DNA of 64,000 bases from Rhizomys pruinosus (lineage: Eukaryota; Chordata; Mammalia; Rodentia; Spalacidae), in NCBI GenBank assembly GCA_009823505.1, contig VZQC01013859.1, forward strand, positions 543,245-607,244, written 5' to 3'. The position numbers and the translations under genes were made by a program. The notes under the pieces were generated by a model that saw only the letters and a list, made by a program, of their open reading frames with translations, was not told the DNA's origin and searched no databases. Shown piece by piece: positions 1 to 11,375 of the stretch (positions within the stretch are counted from its first letter, which is position 1; each line of letters starts with the position of its first letter).

Positions 1-289
1 GTGATGAAAGGGAAAACATCACAACAGATAAAGAAAAGATCCAGACAATCATATGAGAGTACTTCAAAAACCTATACTATATTAAATTTGAAAACCTAAA
101 GATTTCAAGCACTATTGCTTCGAATTTCAGATGATGTGAAATTCTGGGATTCTCCAAAGCTTAACCAAGAAGAGATTGACAGCTTAAACAGACCCATAAC
201 ACTTGAGGAAATTGAAGATGTAATAAAAAGCCTCCCAACTAAAAAAAAGCCCAGGCCAAGATGGCTTCACAGCAGAATTCTATAAAACA
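1..289 (+). pseudogene. L1 ORF2 fragment (RT region), cut by window edge
   Basis: Decayed piece of L1 ORF2, the retrotransposon endonuclease/reverse transcriptase. It is collinear with about 60295-60560 of the plus-strand L1 at the right end of the window: both share a run encoding a degenerate ERGNITT-like stretch and, near 250-288, the [16 protein letters not shown] motif just before the RT core. The element starts before base 1. It stops at 289, where a minus-strand L1 3' end has inserted, and resumes after 1320. Several indels and stops make it non-coding. Confidence 0.85.
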
Positions 290-1320
290 TTTATTTTTTT
301 TAATTAATTTTTATTGATGCTTTGTGCATTTCATACATTTTTTCCAATTCAGTTCAGGCTTATTTCCCTTTCCCTCCCCCCCACCCCCACCCCATCCCAG
401 ATCATGCATTCTGCCATAACTGTCCTGCATCTTTCTCTCAGTTTTTTTTTTTTCATTTTTAGCTATAAGTGATAATCCATGAGTACAAGCATCCTTCATG
501 CAAAACCTATCTGCAGGCTGTTGTGCCCAAACACCTACAGCCCCACCATCCAGTGGGGGGTGACAGGTTGTTTGTTCAATCAAGTTGATCAAATGAGTGT
601 CCAGACTACATTGCTGTAGTTTCACCATTCACCCCAATCGCAGCCCTTACATTCTACCACGCCCCCTCTTCCGCAGGTTGTTCCCTAGGCTTAGAAAAGG
701 GGCACAGGTGGATGAGAGGTAAAACAGTCCACTCTCTCTGGAGCTGTTGACTTGGACTCTGGTCAATTCTGGCTGTTTCCTTTCATGGGCTGACAGTTTG
801 TCCAGGAATAACCTTTCGATCCTACTAATGAAGAACAAGCAATTAGATATATAGGTATTTAAGCAGCACTAATAGTTATGGTAGGTTACTTTAGCATAGA
901 CACATGTTTGGATATGTTAATCCATGAATTACAATTTTCCATGAATTACATTTTTTCCACTGTTAAATATGACAGGGTCTTACTGTGGCTTATAACATAA
1001 ACCTGTAAGGAGGGTAAGCTTGTGGCATCAGCCATGGGTTATTTCTCCAAGGGAAGCCAATACAAGTAGATTTGGGATATACAAGCAAGGCACAGGCGCG
1101 ATGCTGCACGTATTTCCAGGTCCAGCAGGTGAGGTGTATCTGGTGCTGGCAGAGGAGTCCTTGCTTGACTTCGGGAGACCCATATTTGCTTTAATTGGTT
1201 TAGTGGCCTTTGGTACACTCTCTCTGGTCTTCCAGAGGCCATCTGTACACTTGCCATGTGTGGTGGGCCTCAATACACACCTCCCATGTTAACGTCAGTC
1301 TTCAGCAGCAAGGGTCCTTG
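290..1320 (-). mobile_element. 5'-truncated L1 3' end, long-3'UTR type, nested in L1
   Basis: Starts on the plus strand with a T-rich tract (reverse of a poly(A) tail), then the purine-rich L1 3' terminus near 370-400, then about 900 bp matching, in reverse, the element at 48306-49707. Shared landmarks are the GGGGGCGTGG block and the ISRIERLFLDKLSAHERKQP-like translation at 730-835. The 5' truncation is near 1320, matching about position 48685 of the other copy. Both sides of the insert carry a related flank containing TCTATAAA, probably a diverged target-site duplication. It carries only 3'UTR, no coding part of ORF2. Confidence 0.8.
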
Positions 1321-3994
1321 TGAGGGTTGGAAGAAAGGAATTCCAAGCAAGATGTAATCTATAAAGCACTTAAAGAGGTCTTACAATCAATTACTCTCAA
1401 ACTTTTCAGAAGGATATGGACAGAAGGAAATATCCCAAGTTCCTTCTATGAAGACAGCAATCGGCCCTAGACCCAAACCATGGCAAATGACACAAACAAG
1501 AAAAGCAAACTAGAGACCCATATCATGGATGAACACAGATGCAAAATTCTCAAAAAAATACTTGCAAATCACATACAGACCAATATAAAAACATCCACAT
1601 GACCAGGTTGGATTCATACCAGAGATGCGGGATGGTTCAAAATATGTAAAGTCAATAAATATCATAACACATAAATGGACCGAAAGACAAAAACCCAACA
1701 CAAAGCTCTCAATTGATGCAAGAAAAAGCTTTAGACAAAAATCCAGCATGACTTCCATGCCGTAAAGTCTTAGAGAGAATTGACTGGAGGGAACATATCC
1801 TTCAGTGTAATCAAAGACATATACAGAAACCCACAGCCAACATCATCCTAAAATGAGAAAAGTGGGAAGCATTCCCGTTAAAGGCAGGAACAGGGCAAGG
1901 CTTGTCCACTCTCGCCACTCCTCTTCAATATAGTGCGTGAAATGCTCGCTAGGGCAATAAGGCAAGAAAGCGAAATTTAAAGGAGTACTAGTTGGAAAAG
2001 AGGAAGTAAAACTATCCCTTTTTGGCAGATGATATTATAATTTACTTAAGGATTGCTAAAAAACTCCACCAGAAAACTCTTAGAATGAGCAAAAGTTTCA
2101 GTAAATGGCAGGATACAAAAATAAAGCTAGAAAAAATCAGTAGCCTTCCTAAATACCAACAACAATAAGCAACTGGAGAAGGATATAAGGAGACCTTCCC
2201 TCCCAATCACAATAAACTCAAAAAAATCTAGGAATAAACCTAACCATAGACACCAAAGACATCTACAACAAAAATTTTAAAAACTACTGAAGAAGGAGAG
2301 TGACAATGACTAAAAGAATGGAAAGACCTCCATGCTCATGGATTGGAAAGGATTAATATAGTAAAAATGTCCATTCTAGGCCTAAATGAATATAAAGATT
2401 CAAAGCAATCCCAATCAAAATTCCCCATGAGCTTTTTCACACAAGACTTAGAAAAAAAAATCCTTTAAATTCATATGGAAAAACAAAGACCCCGAATAGC
2501 TAAAGCAACCCTGAGGGAAAAGTGCAATACTGGGGGGGGGGGGGATTACATTACCAGAGTAAAGCTATATTACAGGCTATAGTCATAAAGACACCCGGTA
2601 TTGGCAAAAAAAAAAAAAAAAAAAAAAAAACCCAGAACCATTGACCAACAGAACAAAATTGAATGTCCAAACTTGAGTTCATATAACTTCAGCCACCTCA
2701 TATTTGACAAAGGGGCCAAAAAAGCTCAATGGAGGAAAGATAGCATCTTCAGAAAATGGTGTTGGCAAAACTGTATCACCATTTGTAGAAGAACAAAATT
2801 AAACCCCTACCTCTCACCCTGTACAAAAATCAACTCCAAGTGGATCAAAGTTCTCAATATGAAGCCTGAAACCCTGAAAGTGATAAAAGAAAAAGTTGAC
2901 AACAACCTACAAGACACAGGTGTAGGAGGAGTCTTTCTAAACCAGACAGCAGCTGCACGAGAAGGTCAACAGTTGACAAGTGGGACCTCATAAAACTCAA
3001 AAGCTTCTGTACAGTGAAAGAAACAATCAAGGAGGTGAAGAGAAAACCCACAGGGAAGAAATCTTTACCAGTGACACATCTGACAGAGCATTAACGTCAA
3101 GAATATATAAACTACTCAGGGCTGGAGAGATTGCCTAGTGGTTAAGAGCGCATAAGTCTTATGCAAGACCCGGGTTTGATTCCCAGCACCCACATGGTGA
3201 CTGAGAACCATCTTTAACTCCAATTCCAGGGGAATCTGATGCCTCTTCTGACCTCCTCGGCATTGCACGACACGGGTGCACCAACCTACATGCAGACTGT
3301 ACATTCATACACATACAAAAATAAATAAAATTAAATTATATAAACTACTCAAAAAACAAAGAAGACAAATGACCTCCTCAAAAGATGGAGTAAAGAACTG
3401 AACAGAGTCTTCACCAGTGAGGAATTAAAAATGGCTGAGAAACATCTTAAAAAGTGTTCATCATCATTAATAATTAAGGAAATGCAAATTAAAACCACTC
3501 TCAGATATCATCTCACTCCAGTGCAGCTAGCTAAGATCAAGAAAACAAAAGACAACAGATGCTGGAGGGATTGTGGGGAAAGGGGAACACTCATCCACTG
3601 CTGGTGGGAATATAAACTTGTACAACCACTATGGAAGGCATTGTGGAGAACCCTTAAAAGACTAGGAATGAGCTTACCATCTGACCCAATCATACCATTC
3701 CTGGGTATATGCCCTGAAGACTCATCCTACCGCAAAGATATATGCACATCCATGTTTATTGCAGCTCTCTTCACAATAGCAAAGAGCTGGAACCAACCCA
3801 TATGCCCCTCAACAGAGGAGTGGATGACAAAAATGTGGTACATCTACACAATGGAGTACTATTCAGTGGTAAAGAAGGATGGCATTATGAACTTTGTAGG
3901 TAAATGGATGGAGCTCAAAGCCATTTTGCTTAGTGAGGTGACACAGTCCCAGAAAGACAAACGGAGAATGGTTTCCCTCATTTGTGGATGCTAA
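1321..3994 (+). pseudogene. L1 ORF2 pseudogene, RT core to C terminus
   Basis: Continuation of the L1 at 1-289. The RT region is recognisable: the active-site segment near 2013-2045 reads LADD-like with an extra base, where L1 normally has FADD. The C-terminal 187 residues (3431-3994) are still open, from MAEKHLKK to a stop at 3992-3994. They keep the cysteine motif in the form CWRDC...HCWWEY, where the last Cys of CX3CX7HX4C has become Tyr. A B2 SINE interrupts the frame at 3119-3337. Homopolymers (G13 near 2533, A24 near 2606) and many frameshifts rule out function. Confidence 0.88.
3119..3337 (+). mobile_element. B2 SINE (no internal duplication)
   Basis: tRNA-derived SINE beginning GGGCTGGAGAGATTGCCTAG with a box-B-like GGTTTGATTCC, and ending in an (A)n/AAATAAAT tail. 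It is flanked by a perfect 14-bp target-site duplication, ATATAAACTACTCA, at 3105-3118 and 3338-3351. It therefore landed by L1-mediated retroposition inside ORF2. It carries the TTTAACTCC variant and lacks the 17-bp duplication seen in three other B2 copies here. Confidence 0.95.
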
Positions 3995-4380
3995 GACCAA
4001 ATCCTCCAGATGAAAGGCAACCTGAATGACAGTATGGTTATATTTCTGGTTTATCTGTAAGCAACTATGTTGTCATAATGTGAATCCCTCAATGGGCTCT
4101 AGAATCCACCCACCAACTATTTTCAGACTCTGTAATACTGTATATGTGTGGAGAGTATGTATCCATATTTTAGAATAACATGAAATTAACGGAGGAAAAT
4201 TGTGAATTCCTAAGCATATAAAAAGACTGAGAGAAAGATGCAGAACAGTTATGATAGAGTACATGACCTGGGATGGATTGGGGTGGGGTGGGGGAAGGGA
4301 TAGGGGAATACGCCTGAACAGAAATGAAAAATGATGTATGAAATACTTAAAACATCAATAAAAATATTAATTAAAAAAAA
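3995..4380 (+). mobile_element. L1 3'UTR and A-rich tail
   Basis: Short, ordinary L1 3'UTR following the ORF2 stop. It contains the G-rich polypurine stretch (GGGGTGGGGTGGGGGAAGGG at 4278-4297) and ends with ATCAATAAAAATATTAATT followed by A8. About 385 bp long, against more than 2 kb inferred for the L1 family at the right end of the window. The last 150 bp still resemble the terminus of that long-3'UTR family. Confidence 0.85.
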
Positions 4381-4390
4381 CCCTCTATTT

Positions 4391-4575
4391 AAGCCCGGCG
4401 TGATGGGGCATGCCTTTAATTCCAGCACTCTGGAGGCAGAGGCAAGTGGACCTTTGTGAGTTCAAGGCCAGCCTCATCTACATAGTTTGTTCCAGTACAG
4501 CTGGAGCAACAGGAGACCCTGTCTCAAAGCAAAACAAAACAAAACAAAACAACAACAAAAATAATATAAAAAAAT
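4391..4575 (+). mobile_element. B1 SINE
   Basis: 7SL-RNA-derived SINE: GCCCGGCGTGATGGGGCATG start, GAGTTCAAGGCCAGCCT core, CCTGTCTCAAA end and an (AAAAC)n tail at about 4529-4560. It sits at the junction between the plus-strand L1 tail and a minus-strand L1 fragment. Confidence 0.93.
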
Positions 4576-4576
4576 A

Positions 4577-5330
4577 AAAGTCCTTTCCTATGCCTATGTT
4601 TTGAAGGGTACAGCTTATGTTTTCTTCTAAGACTTTCAGGGTTTCATGTTTTAAATTAAGGTATTTGATCAATTTGGAGTTGATTTTTGTTCACAGTGAC
4701 AGATAAGCATCTGATTTCATTCTTCTACAGGCGAGAACCAGTTCTGTCAGCACCATTCCTTGAAGATCCTATCTTTCCTCCCTTGTGTATTCTTGGTGTT
4801 TTTGTCAAATATCAAGTGGTTGAAATTTCATGTACTCGTGTTTGGGTCTTCTATATTGCATTTATATACCTGTCTATTTTCGTTCCAGTATCATGCAGTT
4901 TTTGTGACTAAATCTTTGTAATATAATCTAAGATCTGGTATGGTGATCCTCCAGTGTTTTTTTTTTTTTTTTTCCAGAGATTGCTTTACCTATATGGGGT
5001 CTTTTTTGAATCCATATAAATTTTAGAATGATATTTTTCTAGCTCTATAAAGAACATCATGGGTATTTTGATTGGCATTGCACTGAATCTACAGATAGCT
5101 TTTTGAAAGATGGTAATTTTCACCATATTAAGTCCACCAATCCATGAGCACTGTAGGTCACTCCATCTCCTAGTGTCTTCTTCTATCTCTTTTTTAAATA
5201 TTTGCAATTTTCATTTTGGTTAGGTTTATTACTAAATATTTAAAATTTTTTTGGACATGATTGTGAAAGGGAAGGTTTCCTTGAATGCTTCTCCGATTTT
5301 TGTTGTTGGTATATAGAAGGGCTAATGATT
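4577..5330 (-). pseudogene. Old L1 ORF2 fragment
   Basis: Minus-strand L1 ORF2 C-terminal region. The plus strand reads AAGTCCTTTCCTATGCCTATG and GGAGTTGATTTTTGTTCACA, which match 34880-35000 and 17060-17180 of other minus-strand L1s. It runs to about 5330, near the tract encoding the end of the RT domain (GGTATATAGAAGGGCTAATG), and is then broken by a T-rich run. Heavily decayed. Confidence 0.8.
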
Positions 5331-5333
5331 TTT

Positions 5334-6036
5334 TCTTTTTCTTTTCTTTATTTTTTTTTTTTTTTTTTGTGGGCGTTATTGGGAATATCTATAGATATAT
5401 ATATATATATATAATATATATATATATATAGGTTTGAGTCCTCTTAGCCACCTCTCGCCCCGTGTCCCACCACCCACCGAATCATCCCCCCCCCCCCACC
5501 AGGCTCTGTATCTGGCCACCCAGGCTTTCGTCTCTTCTCCTCTTTCTTTCCCAAATGCTTCATTATGGAGTTGAGTGTTTTGAGCAGAAGTTCCTGTTTC
5601 AGTCAGTTCTTTGATCAGTCAGTTCTTTTATGTTTGCTGCTGTTGTTTGTGTTGTTGTTGTTGTTTTCCCATATCCACCACGCCCAACTACGTGGACAAA
5701 GCTCAAGGGCCTTGCACAAGAAATACTTAAACAACCAGGTAATTGGCACTACCATACACAGATGATAGATAACATCATCATTTGTTTTTTCTGGGACTAG
5801 TGTTACTTCACTCAGCATTATGTCTTCTAGCTCCAGGCCAGCCAGTTTCCGTTCTGCAAAGCGCAGATGTCATCTCATTTACGCTGCTAGAACGCCTTGT
5901 GTAGCTTACCCCAATTTGTTCCTCGGATCCACTCATCAGGGTGAGGGGCATTTTGGGTTTGCGTCCAGCTCCTGCTATTGTGAAGAGAGCGGAAATAAAA
6001 ATGGCTGTGCAGGTAGCTCTGCAGTGGGGTGAGTCT
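5334..6036 (-). mobile_element. L1 3'UTR and ORF2 end, poor-quality copy
   Basis: T-rich start (5334-5368) and an (AT)n run (5393-5430), then the reversed L1 3' terminus around 5455-5515 and 3'UTR with (TGTTGT)n at 5638-5665. ORF2 C-terminal sequence follows to about 6036. Aligns with 11376-11975 but is visibly corrupted in 5430-5560. It ends at a T13 run (6038-6050) where the cleaner copy instead continues 30 bp further into ORF2. Confidence 0.75.
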
Positions 6037-6570
6037 TTTTTTTTTTTTCCAATTGTTTTTTATTGGTATATAAAAAGTTTACTGATTTTCTAAGTTGATT
6101 TTGTAACCTGCAAATTTACTGAAAGATTAATCATTTTTAAGAGTTTTTCTGGTGGAAGGTGTTTGATCTCTTATGTATAATATCACACTGTGTGCAAATA
6201 GAGATAATTTTGCCTCTTCTTTGCTTTCCAATGAGTACTTACTTTATTTCCTCTCTTTCATGTGCTCCTGCAAAGAGAGTTTTAAGTACTAACCTGAAAG
6301 AGTGAGAATCTGGCCATCCCTGTCTTGGTGTTTGCTTTTTAGTTAGTTGGAAATGCCTCAGTTTTTCTCCATTTGGAATGGTGTTTCTATATATTTTTGT
6401 ACATAGTTTTAATTATATGTTGGTGGTCTGTTCCCATCTACAAACCAATTCCTTTCTAAGACTTTTAAAGACAAATGCATATTGGAATTTTGCAAAGGAC
6501 TTTTCTGCATCTTAATATGAGAGCGGCCATGTGATTTTTGTCTTTAAGCCATTTATATATTTTGTTACTC

Positions 6571-6985
6571 TGTGCTGGATTAGCTTTAGTGTCACTTGAC
6601 ACACCTGGGTTGAGGGAGCCCAATTGGGGAATTGGTTCCATTGGATTGGCCTGGGGCCCCATGTCCTGTGGAGTATTGTTGTTTGATTGTTAGGTCAATT
6701 GTGGGAGGCCCAGCCCACAAGAGTAGTGCAACCCTGAGCAGGTTGTTTTTGTGTACCATTATAAGAAGGCAGGCTCTGCATGAGCCAGGGGAGCAAGCCA
6801 GTGAAACAGCATTCCTCCATGGGCTGTGCTCAGTTCCTGTCTTCCAGGTTCCGCCTGAGTTCCTGCTTGGGCTCGCCTAAGTGATGAACTGTGACCCTGG
6901 AGATGCAAGCGGACTAAACCCTTTCCGCCCAAGTTGGTGTCGGTCACAATGTTTTGTCACAGCATGGAAAGACAAGCTGAGACAA
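6571..6985 (+). mobile_element. Solo LTR-like element, poor-quality copy
   Basis: Counterpart of the element at 12475-12883, with the same TGTGCTGGAT start, AGCC(A)GGGGAGCAAGCC core and CCCTTTCC end, and GTTAC on both sides (6564-6568 and 6986-6990). Near 6916 it reads GACTAAACCC where the cleaner copy has GAATAAACCC, so the polyadenylation-like signal is broken here. Interrupts L1 ORF2. Confidence 0.75.
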
Positions 6986-6990
6986 GTTAC

Positions 6991-7742
6991 ATTTCTGATT
7001 TATGTATATTGAACCATCCCTGCTCTCTGGAATAAACCAGACGTGATGAAAGTGGATGTCTGTTTTGATGTGTGCCCTGTAATGGTTTTCAGTATTTTGT
7101 TTTGAGTATCTGTGCATCTATGTTTAGTAGGATATGATCTATAGTTTTTTTTTGTTTGTTGTTGTGTGTATTTACCTGGTTTTAGAGTGAAGACTACGGG
7201 CTTCATATAAGGAGTTTGGGAGTTCTCCCTCTGTTTCTTTCTTTAGTGATATTTAGTGAGGTATTGCTTACTATTGCAATTTCCTCATATCTCATGGGTC
7301 TGTTTAATGTTGACTCTTCTTTGTTTGCGCGCTTTGGTGATTCTCCTGCTATTCTGATTTGCCTTGATTTGGAGGATTTTCTTTTCTTTCGTTTAGTTAA
7401 CTGGTCTAAGTGTTTGTCTATCTTGTTTTACCTTTCAACAATAACATCTCTTAGATTCATTGACGTTTGGGTATTTTGTTGTTTTTGTTTCTATTTCAAT
7501 GTAGTTCTGCTCTTATATTTTTTATTTTTTTCTGCTCTACTAGGTTTGGGATTGGATTGCTCTTGCCTTTCCAGAGTCTTCAGGTGTACTCTTTATCATT
7601 TACATGTGCTATTTCTGAATTTTTAATGTAGACACTAAGGCTAAAACTTTCCCCCCTCTTAGGACTACTTTGAAGGTGTTCCAGAGGTTTTGGTTGTATT
7701 GTATTCACATTTTCATTTAGTCCTGAGAATACTTTTATTTCC
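6991..7742 (-). pseudogene. L1 ORF2 (central part), poor-quality copy
   Basis: Minus-strand ORF2 between the solo LTR and the next insertion, collinear with 12889-13614. Long plus-strand open frames here (for example 7216-7626) are reverse-strand shadows of ORF2, rich in F, L and V codons as expected for antisense of an A-rich gene. Confidence 0.75.
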
Positions 7743-8335
7743 TTTTTTTTTTATTATATTAGGCTGAAATATGTCAACACTTAAGGAAATGTGTTTGAAG
7801 GCTCCTCCTTGGGCAAGCCCAAACAACCATCAGTCCTCTCCTTGTGCTCCACAAGGTGGTCTTCCCTTCCCAGGGTTACCAAATGAGTTTCAGTAAGCAG
7901 CGCATCCTGTCTTGATCTTCCTGTACTTTGCCTCCATGATGCAGCCTTGGTAGTCTGACAATGGCAATCTATACTCCGAAGAGTGTGAAACCCTAGTAAG
8001 CTGCTCATTCCACAAGCTGGAGTCTTAGCAGTCCATTTGGCATTGGAGGTTTGGAGGATTTTTGGAGAGACAATGAGTCTTCAGTCCATTGAAAGGTTGA
8101 AAAGCTGAAAAGCTGTATCTTCTCATGTCTTTGAAGGAGGCAAAAGCAGTGGGCCGCCATAGGATAGCTGCTCTTGCCAGTAAGAATTGAAAGACACAAA
8201 AACAACAGTGCTTTTTTGTCTTTTTACCAAGATCTCAAATTTTATACCTGAAGTACCATCTCTCCTCAGCCTTACTGATTATTTTATTCTAGGTATATTT
8301 TCCTTCCGGAGGTTTAAGGATACAGGTACCCAGAA
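7743..8335 (-). mobile_element. Unidentified retroposon, poor-quality copy
   Basis: Counterpart of 13631-14208. Starts with T10 (7743-7752) and AGGCTGAAATATGTCAACAC, and ends before TTTTATTTCTTTTAAATTTG. Same orientation and site in L1 as the cleaner copy. Confidence 0.7.
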
Positions 8336-9771
8336 TTTTATTTCTTTTAAATTTGTACTTTGACCCATTCACTATGCAGTAGTGTGCTGTTTAATCTCGC
8401 TGAGTTTGTGTAGTTGCTAGACCTTCTATTGCTGTTGATTATGTATTGTATTGCAACTGTGGTCTGATAGAATGCGAGAATTATTGAATTTTTTTTTGTA
8501 CTTATTGAGGTTTGTTTTCTGTCCAGAATGTGGTCAATTTTAGAAACACTTGCATGGTTGTGTGCGTCGCAAGTGTCTTTTTTGGTGCTATGGGGTTGAA
8601 TACTTCTGCAGGTGTTTGTTATGTCCATTTCATGTAAGATATTTAATTCAGATATCTCTCCATTTATTCTTTGCCAATAGACCTCTCTAATGGAGATAGT
8701 GGAAGAATTGAAGTGACCTACTATTACTGTGTTGGGGTTAATCCATGTTTGTGTAGTCCTATAGTGCTGCTATTTATTAATTTGGGGTGGCGCTGAAGTT
8801 GGTGCATATATGTGCATGATTATAATATCTTCTTGATGAGCAATTGTTCCTTTGAGTAGAATGACATAACCTTTTTTATCTCTCCTAATTAATTTTAATT
8901 TGAAACCAATTTTGTCAGATATTAGAATTACAACACATGCTTGCTTCTTAGAGCCAGTTACTTATATAGTTTCCTTTCACCCTAAGGTAGTGGCTATCCT
9001 TGAAAATGAGATGCGTTTTGTTTCAAGACATCAAAAGATGCATTTTCTTTCTGGATTCATCCTGTGTCTTTTGATAGGGGAGTTGAGTTCACTGATATTT
9101 CATGTTACATGTTTATTGGATCCTGTTGCTTTAATTTCTTTATGTTTTTGGCTTTAACGGTTGTGTTTCTGTTATTATATCTTTTTTGTGTTCTTTTTAA
9201 GCCTCGAGGACAGTCACCTCCTTCTTTGGTCCTTGTATGTCTTCAAATATTCGCTTAGTGGATGGTTTGGTGGAGAGGAAGCTTTCTTTCTTTCTGCCTG
9301 TTCATGTCATGGAAAATTGTTCCATTCCCTTTTGACCATGACAGATAATTTTGGTGGGTAAAGTAATCTGGGTTGGCATCCATGGTCATTTAGAACTGGG
9401 AATACTTTGGTCCAGGCTTTCAGAGTTTGCATTGAAAGTAGCTGTAGTTGTCTTATGGGGTTTCCTATTTTAAGGTAAGTGGATGTGTTGCTGTCTCTAG
9501 CAGCTTCCAGTACCATCTCTTAGTGCTATACATTTAATGTTTTTAATATGATATCACAAGGATTTCCTGTTCTGGTCATGTCTAATTGTTGTTCTATGTG
9601 CGTCTTGAATCTCTATAGGTAAACTTTCCTTAATTTGAAGTTTTTTCTAATATCCTGTTGAAGATCTGTTTCATACCATTGCCTGAGATTCTTTTCCTTC
9701 CTGTATGCATATAATGCATAGATCTGGTCTTTCAATAGCCGACATTGGCTGAGTAGTCTAGTCCTGTGTGG
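8336..9771 (-). pseudogene. L1 ORF2 N-terminal part and ORF1 C-terminal part, poor-quality copy
   Basis: Collinear with 14209-15626. The ORF2 endonuclease end lies around 8900-9170 and ORF1 follows leftward in reading direction from about 9190 to 9771. ORF1 translation on the minus strand around 9307-9516 shows the C-terminal RxLYPPKLS...KREW motif of L1 ORF1 proteins. Frames are broken throughout. Confidence 0.75.
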
Positions 9772-11054
9772 TTTTTTTAATAATATGTTTTATTGATGTT
9801 TTGTGTATTTCGTATTTCATTCATCATTTCTCATTCCAATCTAGACACATTCCCGTTTTCATATCCCCAACTCCACCCCAGTTTATGTGGTCTGCCTACA
9901 TGTCTTCATCGTTTTCCTCAGTCTTTTAAAGTTTGCTTTTTCTCCACAGAGGTTTATTTTGGGGGCAGAAGTTAACTATATCAGTCAGTTTCTTTGACCC
10001 AGTCCTCTTGTCATTATTGTTCTCTCCCATTTTTATTGCTCCACCCAAAATATGCATATAGTATGGGATATTAATATGCATATATATATGTCACCATATA
10101 CCAAGATTTTACCCTTGGAAAAATAAACTGTGTGGTTAATTCCAAAATATGTTTAAGAGTTCACATTTTTCCCTTTAATTTTATATTACCACTAAAATAT
10201 GAATACATGCACTCTACCATATACAAAAGTAAAAAGTCTGAAAATAAGTGGTAAGTTAATTTTTAAGCGCCATTAAGGAATTCACATTGTAATAGTCACA
10301 GTTACCTTCAGATAGAAAGAAAGATAGCATCAACTTTGCTCAGGTTGCCTTTCCACTAGGGTTTGGTGCTAGCATCCACAATGAGGGATACCATTTGTTG
10401 TTTTTTTCGGGATTGGATTACTTCACTTAAGTATAATGGCTTCTAGTTCCATCCATTTGCCTGCAACTTTCATGAAGTCATCTTTTTTACTGCTGCAAAG
10501 AAATCCATTGTCCTATATGTACCTCATTTTCTCTATCGACTTGTTGGTTGAGAGACACTTGGGTGCTTCCAGCTCTTCACCATTGTAAAGAGAGCAGCAA
10601 AAATAGAGGTGAAGGTGCATGTATTTCTGAAATAGGATGAGTCTTGTGGCTTTATATCCAGGAGTGGTCTGACTGGGCCAGGTGGTAGGCTTACTTTCAG
10701 TTTCTTAAGATTCTCCACACTGCCTTTCCATAGAGTTGCATGAATTTGCATTCACATCAGCAGTGAGTGGCTGAGTGGATCCCCTTTCCCCACGAACCTC
10801 TTCCAAGCATGTTTTGGTATCCTTTTTTTCTGTATCATAGCTAGTTTTACCGCAGTAAGATGAAATCTTAAGGTGGTTGTAAATTTGCATTTCCTTAATT
10901 ACTACAAATGTTGAACATTTGGTAAAGATTTTCTCAGCCATGTTTTTATTTCTCTTCAGTTGTGAAGGCGCTGTTCAATCTTTACCTCCATCCTTTGAGG
11001 AGTGCAATCATTTGTTTTTCTGTTCTTCCTCCTTGGTTTTTTGAGTATTTTATA
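9772..11054 (-). mobile_element. Younger nested L1 3' end, poor-quality copy
   Basis: Begins with the reversed tail TTTTTTTAATAATATGTTTT, then 3'UTR and ORF2 C terminus, collinear with 15627-16886. Minus-strand ORF2 pieces at 10533-10941 include MAEKIFTKC and a CLEEVRGERGSTQ-like remnant of the cysteine motif. It is cut by the N at 11055 in mid-ORF2, about 460 bp before the cleaner copy ends. Confidence 0.78.
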
Positions 11055-11055
11055 N
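11055..11055. other. Single undetermined base (N)
   Basis: The only N in the window. To its left is L1 ORF2 of the poor-quality block; to its right is the internal part of a B2 SINE that lacks its whole A-rich 3' tail. Neither element ends naturally here, so this looks like an assembly junction. Confidence 0.9.
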
Positions 11056-11236
11056 GCACCCGTGTCGTGCAATGCCGTGGAGGTCAGAAGAGGGTCTCGG
11101 ATTCCCCTGGAACTGGAGTTCTCCTGGAATTGGAGTTTCAGATGGTTCTCAGCCGCCATGTGGGTGCTGGGGATCGAACCCGGGTCCTCTGTAAGAGTGG
11201 TCAGAGCTCTTAACCGCTAGGCCATCTCTCCAGCCC
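11056..11236 (-). mobile_element. B2 SINE with 17-bp duplication, tail missing
   Basis: Minus-strand B2 running from the GCACCCGTGTCGTGCAATGC part to CCATCTCTCCAGCCC. It has the duplicated GGAACTGGAGTTCTCCT / GGAATTGGAGTTT segment at about 11108-11142 and the TTACAGAGGACC variant when read on the minus strand. The (A)n tail and terminal 40 bp that should lie left of 11056 are absent, because the N falls there. Confidence 0.93.
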
Positions 11237-11375
11237 AAAATCTTAAAAGTGCTTCAGGAATAGTTAAATAAGTATTCCACCAGTCTAGCATCATGCTTTG
11301 TTCATTTATTGCTTCTCATTTAGGTCATAAATGGAAATAGAAATAATAATTTGTGCACTTTTCAAAGGATATTCC
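11237..11375. other. Low-copy spacer
   Basis: About 140 bp of AT-rich DNA with no recognised repeat or gene. It is the left flank of the L1 3' end that starts with a T-rich run at about 11376. The poor-quality block has no equivalent. Confidence 0.5.

Larger units (their letters stand above)
5334..11054 (-). mobile_element. Indel-rich second version of the nested L1 block at 11440-16886
   Basis: Reads in the same order and orientation as 11440-16886: L1 3' end, older L1 ORF2, solo LTR, retroposon, ORF2/ORF1, then a second L1 3' end. It differs mainly by small insertions and duplicated bases: GAAGGTGTTTGATC (from about 6155) against GAAGTTTTGATC (about 12085), and TTGGTGGTCTGTTCCCATC against TTGGTGTCTGTTCCCTC. 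It stops abruptly at the N at 11055, in the middle of ORF2. It is either a real tandem duplication or an unpolished gap-filling read; see findings. Sub-elements are listed separately. Confidence 0.8.

Noticed and set aside
3431..3994. 187-codon open frame as a host gene
   Set aside because: It is the C terminus of L1 ORF2, with the degenerate cysteine motif, and continues upstream into broken ORF2.
7216..7626. 136-codon hydrophobic plus-strand frame resembling a membrane protein
   Set aside because: Antisense of A-rich L1 ORF2, which gives F/L/V/S-rich shadows; the cleaner copy at about 13100-13510 has it broken.
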